The position numbers and the translations under genes were made by a program. Below the pieces are notes generated by a model. It saw nothing but the letters and a program-made list of their open reading frames with translations, ran no database searches and was not told the DNA's origin. This document shows, piece by piece, positions 34,801-43,456 of a stretch of 64,000 nucleotides of DNA; position 1 is the first letter of the stretch; each line of letters opens with the position of its first letter. The stretch is from Acidobacteriota bacterium (GTDB taxonomy: Bacteria; Acidobacteriota; Terriglobia; Terriglobales; Acidobacteriaceae): the NCBI GenBank assembly GCA_018268895.1, contig JAFDVP010000001.1, forward strand, positions 1,721,125 to 1,785,124, in the 5' to 3' direction.

Positions 34801-35786
34801 TCGCCCTCCATAAGCAGTCGCTCCAACCGCTTGATCGCCCAATCCAGGCCCGAGTAGTGCATCTCCCACACCTGCACCCCAGCGAGTACGCGCTCCATGG
34901 TCTTTTCATGCTTTAGCATCCCTTCTTTAGTGCCAAACATTGAGCAACGCATAAAGTCGCGTGCCGCATCTCTGTCATACAGCGATAAGCCTGCAGGCCT
35001 TCTATCTCTTCTATTGAGAAAGACGATGTGTTCGATATGCGCTTCCGGCGCGAAGTCGATCTCAGGCAGTGAACGGATTGGAATCTCGATCGACGGCTTG
35101 CCCGCAGCTCGCGGAGTGACTTCCCTCCCCTCCACTTCTGAAAAAAGTTCCGCTGCGGAGGGGCGAAAACGAATCTGATAACAGTTTCCAACTGCCAGAC
35201 AGGGATCGCCGCTGTCATGGACAAAGTACGTCGCGTCATCTGTAACGTAGGTCCAGCCTGCGCGCGCACAGGCAAACGAGAGCGTTGACTTGCCATCTCC
35301 CGATTCACCGCAAAGCAGGATACCTCTTCCATTGCTTGCAACGCATCCAGCATGTACCGGAAGAGCAAGACTTCCTGCAATGTGACATAGAGGCGCGCTG
35401 CAAACAAGAAAGTACTGCATCCATAAGGGACTTTGTAAGGCACCGGGAGAGAGCGTTATATGGCTTACTCCGCGCCTCAAATCGCCAACGCTCATATTCT
35501 CTGGGTCGGCAACGTTGATCATCAGCCCGTCTCGCAACGTGAAGACAGGCTCCAAAGGAGGCTCCTTCGTTCCGTACTCGACCGCTTCGACGTTCACCTT
35601 GATGGGCTCGTTCGAAAAGCGCGGCTCAAAGCTCCCCCATGCGTCATTTAGCAGATTCAGAACGCACTGCGCGTTTGTCGATACATGCACCGCAAACCCA
35701 TAGGGGTATAAAGTCTGTTCCAAAGGGAGCGCAGGTTGTATCAGCCCGCGATATCTTTCAATTCGCTCTTCTCTACTCGCCTGCAT
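34797..35786 (-). CDS. HPr kinase-like protein
   Basis: 329-residue cytoplasmic protein with an N-terminal half of unknown fold and a C-terminal P-loop kinase domain like HprK. The Walker A site is GILLCGESGDGKSTLSFACA at about 155-172, preceded by LPVHAGCVA and followed by YVTDDATYFV with the paired Asp of the family. True HPrK phosphorylates a Ser of HPr, but stand-alone relatives phosphorylate peptides in lasso-peptide and similar clusters. No HPr or PTS gene is nearby. The ATG at 35786 has GGAGTGGAC just upstream and avoids overlap with the receptor gene ending at 35806. The spacing (19 bases) places it in an operon with the TonB receptor. Confidence 0.82.
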   Translation of the reverse strand: MQASREERIERYRGLIQPALPLEQTLYPYGFAVHVSTNAQCVLNLLNDAWGSFEPRFSNEPIKVNVEAVEYGTKEPPLEPVFTLRDGLMINVADPENMSVGDLRRGVSHITLSPGALQSPLWMQYFLVCSAPLCHIAGSLALPVHAGCVASNGRGILLCGESGDGKSTLSFACARAGWTYVTDDATYFVHDSGDPCLAVGNCYQIRFRPSAAELFSEVEGREVTPRAAGKPSIEIPIRSLPEIDFAPEAHIEHIVFLNRRDRRPAGLSLYDRDAARDFMRCSMFGTKEGMLKHEKTMERVLAGVQVWEMHYSGLDWAIKRLERLLMEGE

Positions 35787-35805
35787 TTGTCCACTCCGCA
35801 AATCT

Positions 35806-38800
35806 CTAAAACAAATATCGAACTGCCAATTGGACAACTCGTGGGTTCGTCACCGTTCCCGTGATCTTGCCAAACGAAGGGCTGGCAACTGGATTGGGAT
35901 CGGTTGGATCGCCGTACCCAAGAAAATTCGATGGATTGGCAAACTGCGGCGTATTGGTCAGGTTGAAGAACTCTGCCCTGAAACGAAAGCTCTGGCTCTC
36001 GGTTACAGGAAATACTCGTTCAACCGCGGCATCGATATTCCGCTGCGCTGGGCCGCGAACGATTCCGACACCGCTATTGCCGAAATCCTGATCGGCCAGA
36101 CTCGTCCCATTGGGGGCTTCAGGCGCTCGTGTGAAAGCAGCTGGATCAAGGTAAAGTCCGTTTACGCGCTGGAACAGCGATCCCTCAGTCGCAAGGCTGC
36201 CGCCTGTTCTTTGCGCTCGATTTCCAAAGTTTCCATAAACCGAACCCGCATTCCCATCCATTACAGTGATCGGGCTGCCGGATTGAACGACACCTATTCC
36301 CGAGAACAGCCAGTTGCCAAGCACCGCACGCGGGAAAGCAGGCATCCCGCTTGGCTTTGGAGATTGCCATGTAAAGCTAATAACTCCACGATGCGTGCGA
36401 TCGAAATCAGTAAGTCCATAAGCCTGCCGTGGATTGTTCTGATCGTTGGTAAGAAGCCATAGCTCAAAGAGTCCGCTGCCGCCCGATCCGCTTGTCTGAT
36501 CCAGGCTCTTCGACCATGTGTAGCTCCCTCTAAACTGAAATCCCTGCCGCAGGCGTTTGGATAAACTCGCCTGTAACGAGTTGTAGTTGGCAATGAACTC
36601 CGATTTCGTAAACAGCGACCCAGGGCTTACTCCCTGATACGGCAGCCGTTCGATGAGGTTGTTGGTCGAGTTCGTCGTTTCGCCATTGATCGGACGCGAC
36701 GGGCTGGCCAGCAATGCCTGGTTGAACTCAATCGATCCTGGCCTGTGGGTTGAACGCGTTCCTACATATCCCAATTCGAATAGATAGTCTGCTGCAAAGG
36801 CATACTGCACATTTACGTTGTATTGCTGTGTGTAACCATCCACTGTATGAGGAGAGATGCCTTCAAGAAATGGGAAGCCAAACGGAACACGCGGCAAGAA
36901 GATCGGATAACTTGATGCCAATGGCAGTAATGGCGCAAAAGGATTGGCCAACGACGCGCCGGCATTGGCCGAGTCCGACTGTATCTGTTGCGTTGAGAAG
37001 GGCGCCTGTCCCTGTGTCGATTCAACATAGCCATTCGAGTGACGGTCGTAATAAACACCATATCCGCCACGTAGAACGACAACCGGCTTCGATGTAACCT
37101 GCCAGGCAAAACCAATGCGCGGTGAAATATCGCCGTGCCGTGTTGGCCACAGGCTTCTGTTCGTCAGCTTCGTTACGCCCGTAGGCACGCTGCCTTGAAA
37201 ATTCGACGGCACGATAAATCCGCTCAGGCTTCCCGCGGGTGGCACATCTCCAATCGCAATTCCAGGATCGAAGTTAGGCAAGCGCCCGTTAATCTCGAAC
37301 GGCGAACCGAATATCTCGTATCTCAAGCCAAGGTTCAAGGTGATTCGAGGGGCGAGCTTATAGTCGTCCTGTACGAATGCCGCGAAATCCTTATACCGCG
37401 TGTCCTTTCTGGAGATGCCGGACCCGCCGGTCGATTGCGTTACATTGCTCGATCCGATTGGACTTCCATTCTGAGATGCGCTTTGCCCGACTAAGAAGTC
37501 GGGAAAGGTCCTGATGTCGAGAAGGCCGTCCTTGGAAAACGGCGCATCGAGATGGACCTGGTTGTATTTGTACTCTGCGCCAAAGCGCATGTTATGCCGG
37601 CGCCGCACCCACGACACCATGTCCTGCCAGATAAACGCGTTGGTGACCTGCCACTGCCCGGGCGTTCCGGCATCGCCAATCGTGAACAAGCCATCCACTG
37701 TGATGCCCGGGATAGGAGAGTCTTTTCCTCCCGGCCCAGTGGGAGTTCCAATGCCCACTCCGCTGGCCAAAATTGGCTTTTGAACCGTCGAGATACCGTC
37801 GAAACGCATATACCCGGCACGCGCCACGTTGACCAGATTGCTGCTGAAAGTATGCGTGTCCGACAGAACAAACATCGTATTTCTGTCCAGGCTGTCGGTC
37901 CCCCATCCTGGAACGTTTGCCGCATTTGGCGAAAACGGCTGTTGTGTCGGCGCACGCGAGTAGAAGAACCTTGCACCAAAAGTATTCTTTGCGTGCATCG
38001 TGTGGTCCAGATTCACGGAAAACTGGTTTTCTTTATAAGTAGCTGGCAACGCAAACGTCGATTGACCAACCGGCAGTTGGGAGACGTCACCGGCGGCGAT
38101 AGAGGTTTGCGGGCTGGGGATTGCAAACTCACCATTTGCCAACTTCAGATTGAGGATCGCCAATGCAACAGGATTGATATTTGATCCGTCGCATTCAACC
38201 TGTGTTCCTCCGGCATGGGTCAGATACCCCGTTGCAGGAGAGCCGCCCGGATCCAGATGGTTCGCAGGACAGAACTGCCGTCCCAGCGTTGCAGCCGATC
38301 GATCGGAGGTCAACTGCGGCAACAGCGCCGTGCGTTTGCCTCCCAGACTATTGACCGATGTCAGCCCCTGGTACGCGACAAAGAAGAATGTGCGGTCCTT
38401 GCGAATTGGGCCGCCAATAGAACCGCCAAATTGGTTTTGTTTGAGAGTCGGCCGCTTTTGCCCTCCTTGTTTCAGAAAAAACTCGTTGGCGTTGAAAATA
38501 TCGTTGCGCAAAAACTCCCAGGCGCTGCCATGGAATCTATTTGTGCCCGTCTTGCTGACCAGGTCGATGTTGGCTCCGGCCCCGCGGCCATACTCAGCAT
38601 CGTAGTTTGCAGTCTGCACTTTGAACTCTTCAATCGCGTCAGGGGCAGGAATGGCTGTCCCAATCTCATTGCCATCGTTTGCCATCGAGTTCTGCGCGAG
38701 GTTATTCGCATCGATGCCATTGAACAGGACGTTGTTCGATACCGTCTTTGCTCCGTTCGCAGCAACATTCTGGGTGCCGCGACCAAGCTCGGCCGCATTG

Positions 38801-39315
38801 GGCAGCTCTACGACCACCCCTGGAGACAGTCCCAATATCTGCGTGTAATTGCGGTTGGCCAGCGGCAGGGCTTCGACCGCTGCATGATTGACGCTCCCTC
38901 CCAAAGTGGAGCTCTCCGTTTGCGCAACAGAAGCATTGGCTTCCACCTGTATCGCCGTGTTTACTCCTGCGAGTGGAAGCGCAATGTGTAACGAAACCGT
39001 TTCCGTTACAGAAACCTGCACGCGATTCACTACCTTTTTTGCAAATCCTGGAGCGACACCTTCAACCGAATAGCTGCCGGGTTGCAGTAGAGCAACCACA
39101 AAAGAGCCCTCATCCGACGTTGTCACCTGGCGAGCAGCATGAGTCGATTCGTTAGTGACAGTCACCTGTGCATTACCAAGCGGTATGCCGGCCGCATCAA
39201 GCACAACCCCACGAATTGCGCCTGTGCCTGGAGCCTGGCCAAACGAGGCCACACCCAACGACAAGAGACATAACGCAATCACGGAACGAAATGAGAGCAA
39301 TGATTTGGTCTTCAT
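35806..39315 (-). CDS. TonB-dependent receptor with N-terminal carboxypeptidase-regulatory-like domain (Oar type)
   Basis: 1169-residue outer-membrane protein. Signal peptide 1-27, then a carboxypeptidase-regulatory-like Ig-fold domain (GAIRGVVLDAAGIPLGNAQVTV to about residue 115), a plug domain (about 125-270, with LFNGIDANN and IEEFKVQTANYDAEYGRGAGANIDLVSKTGTN split over the barrel boundary) and a large beta barrel ending in QLAVRYLF. This architecture is greatly expanded in Acidobacteriota and imports glycans, siderophores or other large ligands. It is the first gene of an operon with the HPr-kinase-like and MFS genes. Its 5' region faces the sulfatase gene. The ligand cannot be predicted. 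Confidence 0.93.
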   Translation of the reverse strand: MKTKSLLSFRSVIALCLLSLGVASFGQAPGTGAIRGVVLDAAGIPLGNAQVTVTNESTHAARQVTTSDEGSFVVALLQPGSYSVEGVAPGFAKKVVNRVQVSVTETVSLHIALPLAGVNTAIQVEANASVAQTESSTLGGSVNHAAVEALPLANRNYTQILGLSPGVVVELPNAAELGRGTQNVAANGAKTVSNNVLFNGIDANNLAQNSMANDGNEIGTAIPAPDAIEEFKVQTANYDAEYGRGAGANIDLVSKTGTNRFHGSAWEFLRNDIFNANEFFLKQGGQKRPTLKQNQFGGSIGGPIRKDRTFFFVAYQGLTSVNSLGGKRTALLPQLTSDRSAATLGRQFCPANHLDPGGSPATGYLTHAGGTQVECDGSNINPVALAILNLKLANGEFAIPSPQTSIAAGDVSQLPVGQSTFALPATYKENQFSVNLDHTMHAKNTFGARFFYSRAPTQQPFSPNAANVPGWGTDSLDRNTMFVLSDTHTFSSNLVNVARAGYMRFDGISTVQKPILASGVGIGTPTGPGGKDSPIPGITVDGLFTIGDAGTPGQWQVTNAFIWQDMVSWVRRRHNMRFGAEYKYNQVHLDAPFSKDGLLDIRTFPDFLVGQSASQNGSPIGSSNVTQSTGGSGISRKDTRYKDFAAFVQDDYKLAPRITLNLGLRYEIFGSPFEINGRLPNFDPGIAIGDVPPAGSLSGFIVPSNFQGSVPTGVTKLTNRSLWPTRHGDISPRIGFAWQVTSKPVVVLRGGYGVYYDRHSNGYVESTQGQAPFSTQQIQSDSANAGASLANPFAPLLPLASSYPIFLPRVPFGFPFLEGISPHTVDGYTQQYNVNVQYAFAADYLFELGYVGTRSTHRPGSIEFNQALLASPSRPINGETTNSTNNLIERLPYQGVSPGSLFTKSEFIANYNSLQASLSKRLRQGFQFRGSYTWSKSLDQTSGSGGSGLFELWLLTNDQNNPRQAYGLTDFDRTHRGVISFTWQSPKPSGMPAFPRAVLGNWLFSGIGVVQSGSPITVMDGNAGSVYGNFGNRAQRTGGSLATEGSLFQRVNGLYLDPAAFTRAPEAPNGTSLADQDFGNSGVGIVRGPAQRNIDAAVERVFPVTESQSFRFRAEFFNLTNTPQFANPSNFLGYGDPTDPNPVASPSFGKITGTVTNPRVVQLAVRYLF

Positions 39316-39429
39316 ATCCCTGAGCGGTCACTCCTTGTAAGTGCACCGTCGAGGGTATATATCGGGTATCAGCGATTTGTTATCGATTCGTCACTTATTT
39401 GTCTCTGCCGCACAATCCCCTCTGCTTAC

Positions 39430-39465
39430 AAGGGGATAGCCCCTTCAGATTGCCGAATGGCAATC
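39430..39465. promoter_or_regulatory. Two adjacent short inverted repeats upstream of the sulfatase gene
   Basis: AAGGGG-ATAG-CCCCTT (39430-39445) and GATTGCC-GAAT-GGCAATC (39448-39465) are perfect small hairpins separated by two bases, 40 to 75 bases before the sulfatase start and about 115-150 bases upstream of the divergent TonB receptor start. They may be regulator sites or leader RNA structures. Neither is followed by a T run on the plus strand, so they are not terminators. Confidence 0.45.
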
Positions 39466-39505
39466 CGAATCTATAGTTAAACTGTTCTTAGCAAGGAGAT
39501 ATATT

Positions 39506-40951
39506 TTGAGCATGGATCGACGAAGTTTTCTCCTAAAATCTGCTGCAATTGCTGGACAGGCAACAGCCGTATCCGCTACTGCCATGCAACAGGCTGTTGC
39601 ACCGGCACAGGCGCCGTCGCGGCGTCCCAATATCATCCTGTATCTCTCCGATCAGTTCCGCTGGGATTTCGTGGGCGCGAATGGCGCAAACAGCTCAACG
39701 CATACGCCCAATCTCGACGACATGGCCCGGCACGGAAAGAATTTTACCCATGCGGTAACCAATCAGCCGGTGTGCGCTCCCGCTCGTTCCGTATTGATGA
39801 CAAGCCGTTACGCGACTGAGACTGGGGTCTGGCGAAACGGGTTGGCACTTGACCAGTCTCTTCCGACTCTCGCCGGGGAGCTTCGCAAAGCAGGATACAG
39901 CTCAAACCTCATTGGCAAATGGCATCTCTCACCTGATTCGAAGGCCGAAGGCGGCGGCCCCGGGTACGTGCCGCCAGAACACCGTGGCGGCTTCCTTGAC
40001 CTCTGGGAGGGCGCCAACGCCCTCGAACATACCTCGCACCCATATGAGGGATCGTTGTTTGACAACGATGGGAACGAGATCAAATTCAAAGATCAGTACC
40101 GGGTCGACTTTCTCACCGATAGAGCTGAAAAGTTTCTGCGCCAGAAGCAGGACAAGCCTTTTTTCCTGTTTATCTCGCAACTGGAACCGCACCAGCAGAA
40201 CGACATGAAACGAATGGTTGGGCCCAAGGGATCGGCTGAGCGCTTTATCAACGCTCATGTTCCGCACGACCTTCGCGCACTGCCAGGCGACTGGCACCAG
40301 CAGCTTCCCGACTACTACGGCGCGTGCGAAAGCATCGACGCCTCCGTCGGCAGAATACGCAGAATCCTGAAGGAAGAGCATCTTGCAGACGACACGATCC
40401 TGGTTTTTATCAGCGACCACGGATGCCACTTCATGACGAGGAACCAGGAGTACAAGCGATCGACGCACAACAGCTCCATCAGGATTCCGCTCATCGTCGA
40501 AGGCCCCGGATTTCGTGGACAGCAGCAGATTCCCGAGCTGACTGGCATCATCGACATTGCGCCCACCCTGCTCGAAGCGGCTGGGGTCACTCCGCCCGCC
40601 TCGTTCAAAGGAAAGAGCATTCTCTCCCTGCTCAACGATCCCCAGGCCCGCGAAGCATGGCCCAACCGGGAACTCATTCAGATCAGCGAGTCCATGACGG
40701 CAAGAACGATTCGCACGCGGGACTGGACCTACTGCGTGGCCGACATCACAGGAGCGACAAAAGCATCGAATGCGGTCTATCAGGAGTGGCAGCTCTACGA
40801 CCAGAGAAACGATCCACACGAGCTGGTAAACCTCGCAGGCAGAAAGGAATATCGGCTGATAGCCAACGAACTGCGAGCACAGCTTCTCGAAATGTTGAAA
40901 GCCGCGGGAGAACCCGTTCCTGAAATCAAACCGGCTCCTCTATACCACTAG
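39506..40951 (+). CDS. Cys-type sulfatase, Tat-type signal
   Basis: 481-residue type I sulfatase (alkaline-phosphatase superfamily) that hydrolyses sulfate esters. The activation motif is VCAPARSVLMTSR, in which Cys90 is the residue converted to formylglycine. Metal-site features include RPNIILYLSDQFRWD near the N terminus and FISDHGCHF later. The N terminus has a twin-arginine pattern (DRRSFLLKS) and an Ala-rich segment. AAGGAG lies 7 bases before a TTG at 39506 and 13 before the ATG at 39512, so either could be the start. The gene for its activating enzyme follows 8 bases later. The substrate could be a sulfated glycan or a sulfated small molecule. Confidence 0.92.
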   Translation: MSMDRRSFLLKSAAIAGQATAVSATAMQQAVAPAQAPSRRPNIILYLSDQFRWDFVGANGANSSTHTPNLDDMARHGKNFTHAVTNQPVCAPARSVLMTSRYATETGVWRNGLALDQSLPTLAGELRKAGYSSNLIGKWHLSPDSKAEGGGPGYVPPEHRGGFLDLWEGANALEHTSHPYEGSLFDNDGNEIKFKDQYRVDFLTDRAEKFLRQKQDKPFFLFISQLEPHQQNDMKRMVGPKGSAERFINAHVPHDLRALPGDWHQQLPDYYGACESIDASVGRIRRILKEEHLADDTILVFISDHGCHFMTRNQEYKRSTHNSSIRIPLIVEGPGFRGQQQIPELTGIIDIAPTLLEAAGVTPPASFKGKSILSLLNDPQAREAWPNRELIQISESMTARTIRTRDWTYCVADITGATKASNAVYQEWQLYDQRNDPHELVNLAGRKEYRLIANELRAQLLEMLKAAGEPVPEIKPAPLYH

Positions 40952-40959
40952 CTGTTACG

Positions 40960-41928
40960 ATGCAAAATACGATGACTGACGGGAAAAAGGGATGCTGCAC
41001 TCCATCCGCAAACCGCGAAGGGACGCAGCAGGACCGCAACGAGCAACAATTGGATCCGCTTCATAAGATCTCCGCTGCAGGCATGGTTAGCCTGCCTGGC
41101 GGACGTTTTCTCATGGGTACGGACTATCCCTTTGGCTTCCCTGACGACGGCGAAGGTCCTGTCCGCTCGGTCAATCTGTCTCCCTTCTCCATCGACATCG
41201 CGCCTGTAACGAATGACCAGTTCTCAAAGTTTATTCAAAGCACAAAGTATGTCACTGAAGCGGAACGCTACAACTGGTCATTCGTCTTCTGGGCGCACAT
41301 CCCAAAGGCCCGCTACAGCCAGCTCGTAGCAGATACCGTGGAACAGGCGCCGTGGTGGTGCAAGGTCTATGGCGCGAAATGGAACTCGCCCGAAGGACCC
41401 GGAAGCCATATCGACAACCGTCTGGATCATCCAGTTGTGCACGTCTCTCATGCAGATGCTGCTGCCTATGCCGCCTGGACCGGCAAGCATCTTCCCACCG
41501 AGGCGGAGTGGGAGTATGCAGCACGCGGCGGATTGCAACAAAAGCTATTTCCGTGGGGCGACGAACTCCAACCCAACGGCAAACATCTTTGCAATATCTG
41601 GCAGGGTCAGTTCCCCTCAGAAGACACTGCGGAAGATGGTTATGCCGGTACCTGTCCCGTCCTTGCATTCCCCCCGAATGGGTATGGCCTCTACTCCATG
41701 ACCGGAAACGTCTGGGAGTGGACACAGGACTGGTTTGGAACAGCGCACCCAAAACACGAGACTGTAAATCCACGCGGCCCGAAGCACGGCACGGAAAAAG
41801 CGATGAAGGGCGGCAGCTTTCTATGTCATGCCAGCTACTGCAACCGCTATCGAGTAGCGGCAAGGACGAAGAATACCCCCGACAGCTCCACCAGCAATAT
41901 CGGTTTTCGCTGTGTCAGGCGCGGCTGA
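40960..41928 (+). CDS. Formylglycine-generating enzyme (sulfatase-modifying factor)
   Basis: 322-residue SUMF1/FGE-type protein that oxidises the sulfatase active-site Cys to formylglycine. Family motifs seen are MVSLPGGRFLMGTD, IAPVTNDQFSKFI, HPVVHVSHADAAAYAAWTGKHLPTEAEWEYAARGG split over the core, NGYGLYSMTGNVWEWTQDW, and the catalytic segment GGSFLCHASYCNRYR with Cys289 and Cys294, the pair that binds copper and does the chemistry in true FGEs. Many FGE-sulfatase domain proteins lack these Cys; this one has both. It lies in an operon with the sulfatase. There is no clear signal peptide, so maturation is probably cytoplasmic before Tat export. A second possible start is at 40972. Confidence 0.93.
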   Translation: MQNTMTDGKKGCCTPSANREGTQQDRNEQQLDPLHKISAAGMVSLPGGRFLMGTDYPFGFPDDGEGPVRSVNLSPFSIDIAPVTNDQFSKFIQSTKYVTEAERYNWSFVFWAHIPKARYSQLVADTVEQAPWWCKVYGAKWNSPEGPGSHIDNRLDHPVVHVSHADAAAYAAWTGKHLPTEAEWEYAARGGLQQKLFPWGDELQPNGKHLCNIWQGQFPSEDTAEDGYAGTCPVLAFPPNGYGLYSMTGNVWEWTQDWFGTAHPKHETVNPRGPKHGTEKAMKGGSFLCHASYCNRYRVAARTKNTPDSSTSNIGFRCVRRG

Positions 41929-41945
41929 TTGTCTACCGGAACCTT

Positions 41946-43451
41946 CTAGTTTGAAAATCGTGACAATGAGCTATCAGGCTCCCGCGCAGCCTTTTCTACA
42001 ATAGAGAGCCCTTCGGCCAGTCTCTCAATGTCCTTGACGTCGAACAAGTCAGTGCAATACTCGATCGACCCTGTAACATTGGCTGCGTTCTCATAGAGGT
42101 TCAACGTCAGGTCGTATCTGGCCGTGCCCGGTGCGGTATCGATCTGCTGCTGTCCCGGCGCGGTGCTGTTCGTCTCATACCCCAAGAGCACTTGAAAGAT
42201 TGGAGAGCGCTGGGGTTTCCTGTCCGGCTTCAGAACGCTAACCAACTTCTGAAAAGGAATATCGCTATTGTCGTAGGCTTCGAGGGCGGTTTTCCGTATC
42301 TGCTTGACCAGTTCGCGGAAGGTGCTCTCTTGCGTAATCTGACAGCGAAACGGAAGCGTATTCACAAAAACCCCCACCATCCGCTCGGTCAATGCCTGCT
42401 TTCGCAGCGTCGATGGCGACCCGATACAAAAATCCTCCGCTTCAGCATAGAGATGCAACAATGCCGCAAACACGGCCATAAACATCATGAAAGAGGATGC
42501 CCCTTCCTGGTGGCCCAGCTTCTTTAGATCGTCCAGCAATGATGCAGGTATCTCAATGCGCATGGTCGCTCCCCACGAGGTGCGCGTTTGCGGGTAAGGG
42601 TGGCTATGGGGCAGGTTGAGAAAAGGAGCGAGACCGGCAAGCTTTCGCTTCCAGTACTTCAACTGCCTCTCCATCAGATCTGAAGTCATCTGCTTTTCTG
42701 CCCACAGAGCGTAATCTCCATATTGAACGGGCAGCGGTGGAAGCTCCGCGGGAACACCTCTAAGGATGGCCGCATAGAACGCCATCAGTTCCTCACGCAG
42801 TACATCTACCGCCTTACGATCGGCGATGATGTGATGGATATTGAGAAAGAAGACTGATTGTTGCCCTGAAAGTGAAAAGATATGAAATCGGACCAACGGT
42901 GCTTTTCTTAAATCGAATAGCAAGCGCGCCTGTTCCCGTATCAGCCTATTAAGCAGGTTGACTCGTTCCGTTTGGGAATAAAGCGCGAGATCGGTTAGAC
43001 CCACGGATGCTTCCGTTTCCTCTGATACCAGTTGGAACAGATCTCCATCCTGCTCATGGAAGCTGGTGCGCAGAATCTCATGACGCATCAGCAGTTGATG
43101 AACTGCCTGTTTCAACACCTCAACATCAATTTTGCTCTCGACGATAAACGCTTCTGGAATGTTGTAGGCAACGTTACCGGGCTGGTGGTGATCGAGAAGC
43201 CATAGCCCTTGCTGCAAAGGAGTCAGAGGGGCCCTGGCATCTTTTGCCCGCGCTTCGATCGGCTGATTGGAGACGCTGGCCCTTTCGAGAAGTAGCATCA
43301 GGTCCGGTTTGCGGCGAAGGATTTCGGCGCGAAACGCTTCATCCATCGCTCCCGCAGGCGCATTGACCTGAAGCTGTTGGCCTTTAGCGGACACAAGTAT
43401 GTTCTTCTTCTGTAGGACGTCGAGAAACTGTTGATCGGTCAGCTTTTCCAT
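41946..43451 (-). CDS. Free-standing NRPS condensation domain with TubC-type docking domain
   Basis: 501-residue NRPS protein. Residues 1-55 (DQQFLDVLQKKNILVSAKGQQLQVNAP and on) form a TubC-type beta-hairpin docking domain. Residues about 75-490 are one condensation domain, with LTPLQQGLWLLD, LRTSFHE, HHIIADRKAV (near 207), QYGDYALWAEKQ, VFVNTLPFR and YDNSDIPFQKLV. The core motif keeps both His and the Asp, but the usual following Gly is Arg. No A, carrier or TE domain is attached. The ATG at 43451 starts 5 bases after the stop of the A-PCP-TE gene. Since that protein has no C domain of its own, this one probably supplies it in trans. Confidence 0.9.
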   Translation of the reverse strand: MEKLTDQQFLDVLQKKNILVSAKGQQLQVNAPAGAMDEAFRAEILRRKPDLMLLLERASVSNQPIEARAKDARAPLTPLQQGLWLLDHHQPGNVAYNIPEAFIVESKIDVEVLKQAVHQLLMRHEILRTSFHEQDGDLFQLVSEETEASVGLTDLALYSQTERVNLLNRLIREQARLLFDLRKAPLVRFHIFSLSGQQSVFFLNIHHIIADRKAVDVLREELMAFYAAILRGVPAELPPLPVQYGDYALWAEKQMTSDLMERQLKYWKRKLAGLAPFLNLPHSHPYPQTRTSWGATMRIEIPASLLDDLKKLGHQEGASSFMMFMAVFAALLHLYAEAEDFCIGSPSTLRKQALTERMVGVFVNTLPFRCQITQESTFRELVKQIRKTALEAYDNSDIPFQKLVSVLKPDRKPQRSPIFQVLLGYETNSTAPGQQQIDTAPGTARYDLTLNLYENAANVTGSIEYCTDLFDVKDIERLAEGLSIVEKAAREPDSSLSRFSN

Positions 43452-43456
43452 GGCGT

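Noticed and set aside
32100..35900. Lasso-peptide or other RiPP cluster around the HPr-kinase-like and nucleotidyltransferase genes
   Set aside because: No leader-peptide protease, cyclase, asparagine-synthetase-like or PqqD gene and no room for a normal precursor; kept only as a comparison in the finding.
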